A stretch of 7,117 bases of DNA. Origin: Anderseniella sp964390445 (GTDB lineage Bacteria > Pseudomonadota > Alphaproteobacteria > Rhizobiales > Aestuariivirgaceae). Shown here one piece after another: positions 5,433 through 7,117 of the stretch (position 1 is the stretch's first letter; each line of letters starts with the position of its first letter). The translations under genes were made by a program, and so were the position numbers. The stretch is from contig CAYMJJ010000122.1 in NCBI GenBank assembly GCA_964390445.1, positions 1 to 7,117 of the forward strand, given 5' to 3'. The notes under the pieces are model-generated. The model did not search any database. It was given only the letters and a program-made list of their open reading frames with translations, and was not told the origin of the DNA.

Positions 5433-6479
5433 TCAGGGGAACATCGTCACCTGTTCAAGCCCGGTGGTTTCAGCAAGGCCGAACATCAGGTTGAAGTTCT
5501 GCACCGCCTGCCCGGCAGAGCCCTTCACCAAATTGTCGAGCGTCGACATCAGGATGACGCGGCCCGGCACGCGGTCTTCCGCCACGCCCAGCATCACCCG
5601 GTTGGACCCGCGCACATACTGGGTGGCCGGCAGCACGCCCTTCGGCGCCATGTTGACGAACGGCTCATCGGCATAGCGCGCAGTCAGCGCCGCCTCGCAG
5701 TCGACCGCCGTCTTGCCGGGGTTCAGCCTTGCATAGGCGGTGATGAATTCGCCCCGGCTCATCGGGATAAGGTGCGGCGTGAAATTGACGATCACGTCGG
5801 TGCCGGCGGCCAGGCTCAGTTCCTGCTCGATCTCGGGCGCATGGCGGTGCTTGGCCACTGAATAAGGCCCCATGCCCTCGCCCGCCTCGCAGAACAGCGT
5901 GTTCTGCTTCAGGGATCGGCCCGCGCCGGACACCCCGGACTTGGCGTCGATGATCAGGTCGCCCGCGTCGATCAGCCCGGCCTTGACCAGCGGCAGCAGC
6001 AGCATCAGCACGGCGGTCGGATAGCAGCCGGGGCAGGCCACCAGCCGCGCTGAGGCAATGTGGTCGCGATAGTGTTCGGTCAGCCCGTAGACCGCTTCCT
6101 TCTGCAGGTCGAGGGCGATGTGGTCGTTGCCGTACCACTGCTTGTAGGTGGCCGGGTCGCGGAGTCGGAAATCCGCCGACATGTCGATCACCTTGACGTG
6201 CTCCGGCAGGGTGACGATCACCTCCTGGCTGGTGGCGTGCGGCAGGCCACAGAAGGCGGCATCGACGTTTGCCCAGTCGACCTCCTCGTTCTTCACCATG
6301 GCCGGCAGCCCGAGGCCTGCAAGATGCGGATAGACCGTCTCGACCGGCTGGCCCGCGTGCGAGTTGGCGGTCAGTGCGACGATCTGCATGTTCGGGTGCA
6401 CCACTGCCAGGCGGATCAGGTCCGCGCCCGTGTACCCGGATGCGCCGACAACGGCAATGCGAACCTTCTTCGTGCTCAT
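5433..6479 (-). CDS. argC: N-acetyl-gamma-glutamyl-phosphate reductase
   Basis: ArgC catalyses the NADPH-dependent reduction of N-acetylglutamyl-5-phosphate to N-acetylglutamate semialdehyde, the third step of arginine biosynthesis, in the cytoplasm. The 348-residue product has the full length of the long-form ArgC group. The cofactor-binding loop GASGYTG is at residues 12-18 and FCGLPHATS at 76-84. The active-site block ACPGCYPTA carries the nucleophile Cys152, which forms the thioester intermediate. SGVSGAGRS follows at 181-189, then HRHAPEIEQE with the likely catalytic His213. The C-terminal VRGSNRVMLGVAED closes the domain. The start at 6479 is supported by AGGAG at 6494-6490 on the minus strand, 10 bases upstream, and by the Rossmann strand beginning at residue 6. 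The gene is intact and has typical GC content. It is divergent from the glycosyltransferase gene. Confidence 0.97.
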   Translation of the reverse strand: MSTKKVRIAVVGASGYTGADLIRLAVVHPNMQIVALTANSHAGQPVETVYPHLAGLGLPAMVKNEEVDWANVDAAFCGLPHATSQEVIVTLPEHVKVIDMSADFRLRDPATYKQWYGNDHIALDLQKEAVYGLTEHYRDHIASARLVACPGCYPTAVLMLLLPLVKAGLIDAGDLIIDAKSGVSGAGRSLKQNTLFCEAGEGMGPYSVAKHRHAPEIEQELSLAAGTDVIVNFTPHLIPMSRGEFITAYARLNPGKTAVDCEAALTARYADEPFVNMAPKGVLPATQYVRGSNRVMLGVAEDRVPGRVILMSTLDNLVKGSAGQAVQNFNLMFGLAETTGLEQVTMFP

Positions 6480-6522
6480 CGGTCATTCACTCCTGCTGAA
6501 ACCTGCCCGTTGCAATAGCGGT

Positions 6523-6541
6523 TTTGCGTGCGTTGCGCAAA
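6523..6541. promoter_or_regulatory. 19-base dyad between argC and the glycosyltransferase gene
   Basis: TTTGCG (6523-6528) and CGCAAA (6536-6541) are perfect inverted arms around 7 bases, and the inner sequence contains the 8-base palindrome TTGCGCAA. CGTTGC also occurs twice as a direct repeat at 6508-6513 and 6531-6536, about two helical turns apart. The dyad sits 44 bases upstream of the argC start, where a repressor could act, in the 124-base gap shared with a divergent gene. No regulator gene is present to link it to. Confidence 0.3.
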
Positions 6542-6603
6542 GCCCGCGCGTGTCCTAGACACTGATCAATCTTCCCTGACCCCCGGCACGGACACTCACC
6601 ACC

Positions 6604-7117
6604 TTGCGGCTTCTCTTCCTCAGCACGGCAGGCCACTTCGGCGGAACGGAGCGCTGGGCCAGCATGGCCATCGCCGAGTTGACCGCGCGCGGCCATGAGG
6701 TGTGGATGGGTTGCCCGGACGCGGCCCACGCGACGCAGTTCATCGCAGACCCCTCGCGGCTGTGGCATGGCGGTCCGTCAGGCATGTTCGACAAGGCCGG
6801 CAAGGCGCGGCTCGAAACGTTCTGCCGCGGGCACGGCATCGACGCGGTCATCCCCGTCAGCCAGAAAGCCTACTACCCCGCCGGCCAGGTAGCGCGGCGC
6901 ATGGGCATAGCCTGCGTGCTGCGGCTGGGCATCGTGCGGCTGCCGTGGCGGCCGGTAGTGGACTTGTACGGTTATGGCATTTATCCGCATTCAATCATCG
7001 TGAATACGCACCGCATCAAGCAGATACTATCGTTTGCACCGTTCGTTCATTCGCAGCGCATACACGTCATTTACAACGGCATTGTCCGCAAACCGGCTCA
7101 GCCCGTGGCGCGGGTGC
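6604..7117 (+). CDS. GT4-type glycosyltransferase, N-terminal part (continues past the right edge)
   Basis: The 171 visible codons form the N-terminal half of a GT-B fold glycosyltransferase like those of family GT4 (RfaB/GlgA relatives), which transfer sugars from nucleotide-sugar donors to lipopolysaccharide, polysaccharide or lipid acceptors. The first strand LRLLFLSTAGHFGGTERW contains the family's GG-x-E loop (residues 13-16) for acceptor or phosphate binding. A second Rossmann-like unit contains IDAVIPVSQKAYYPAGQVARRMGI. The linker region reaches the strand and turn HVIYNGI (about 154-160), the usual boundary before the donor-binding domain, which lies outside the window. The start must be TTG at 6604: the frame has a stop at 6577-6579, no ATG or GTG lies between, and the next ATG (6664) would remove the GG-x-E loop. 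The ribosome binding site is poor. The acceptor cannot be inferred. Confidence 0.85.
   Translation, partial: MRLLFLSTAGHFGGTERWASMAIAELTARGHEVWMGCPDAAHATQFIADPSRLWHGGPSGMFDKAGKARLETFCRGHGIDAVIPVSQKAYYPAGQVARRMGIACVLRLGIVRLPWRPVVDLYGYGIYPHSIIVNTHRIKQILSFAPFVHSQRIHVIYNGIVRKPAQPVARV

Overview
This window looks like chromosomal DNA from a GC-rich proteobacterium, most likely an alphaproteobacterium and possibly of the Sphingomonadales. The organism call is an inference. It rests on high GC in the core genes (two hand-counted 60-base stretches gave 37/60 and 42/60 G+C), a class I PHA synthase, a DUF3775 protein and the general look of the proteins. No rRNA, tRNA, CRISPR array, transposase or integrase is visible.

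Layout from left to right. The 5' part of a homoserine dehydrogenase gene (hom) lies on the minus strand and runs off the left edge. Divergent from it across about 210 bases is a complete class I poly(3-hydroxyalkanoate) synthase gene (phaC, 536-2359). A 47-residue, very lysine-rich protein with a strong ribosome binding site follows (2488-2631). Next is a flavin amine oxidase of the polyamine-oxidase/LSD1 type with an apparent twin-arginine export signal (2772-4121). Downstream of it is a decayed second copy of the last ~97 bases of phaC (4193-4288), about 89% identical to the original. This remnant directly abuts a low-GC segment (about 4289-4939; hand counts of 27/60 and 22/60 G+C). That segment carries one minus-strand gene of unknown function (4355-4858). 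GC-rich sequence then resumes with two minus-strand genes: a DUF3775 protein (4940-5332) and argC, N-acetyl-gamma-glutamyl-phosphate reductase (5433-6479). Divergent from argC is the 5' part of a GT4-type glycosyltransferase gene that begins with TTG and runs off the right edge.

Functionally, hom (aspartate-family amino acids) and argC (arginine) are housekeeping biosynthesis. phaC makes the storage polyester from 3-hydroxyacyl-CoA; its usual partners phaA, phaB, phasin and phaR are not in the window. The small basic protein may be co-transcribed with phaC, but its role is unknown. No gene in the window gives a defined substrate for the exported amine oxidase.

The most unusual part is 4122-4940. 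A frameshifted tail of a phaC copy sits in an otherwise non-coding stretch at the edge of a compositionally foreign segment with an unrecognised gene. This looks like the scar of a duplication, deletion or insertion event. I do not see a complete novel multi-gene system here.
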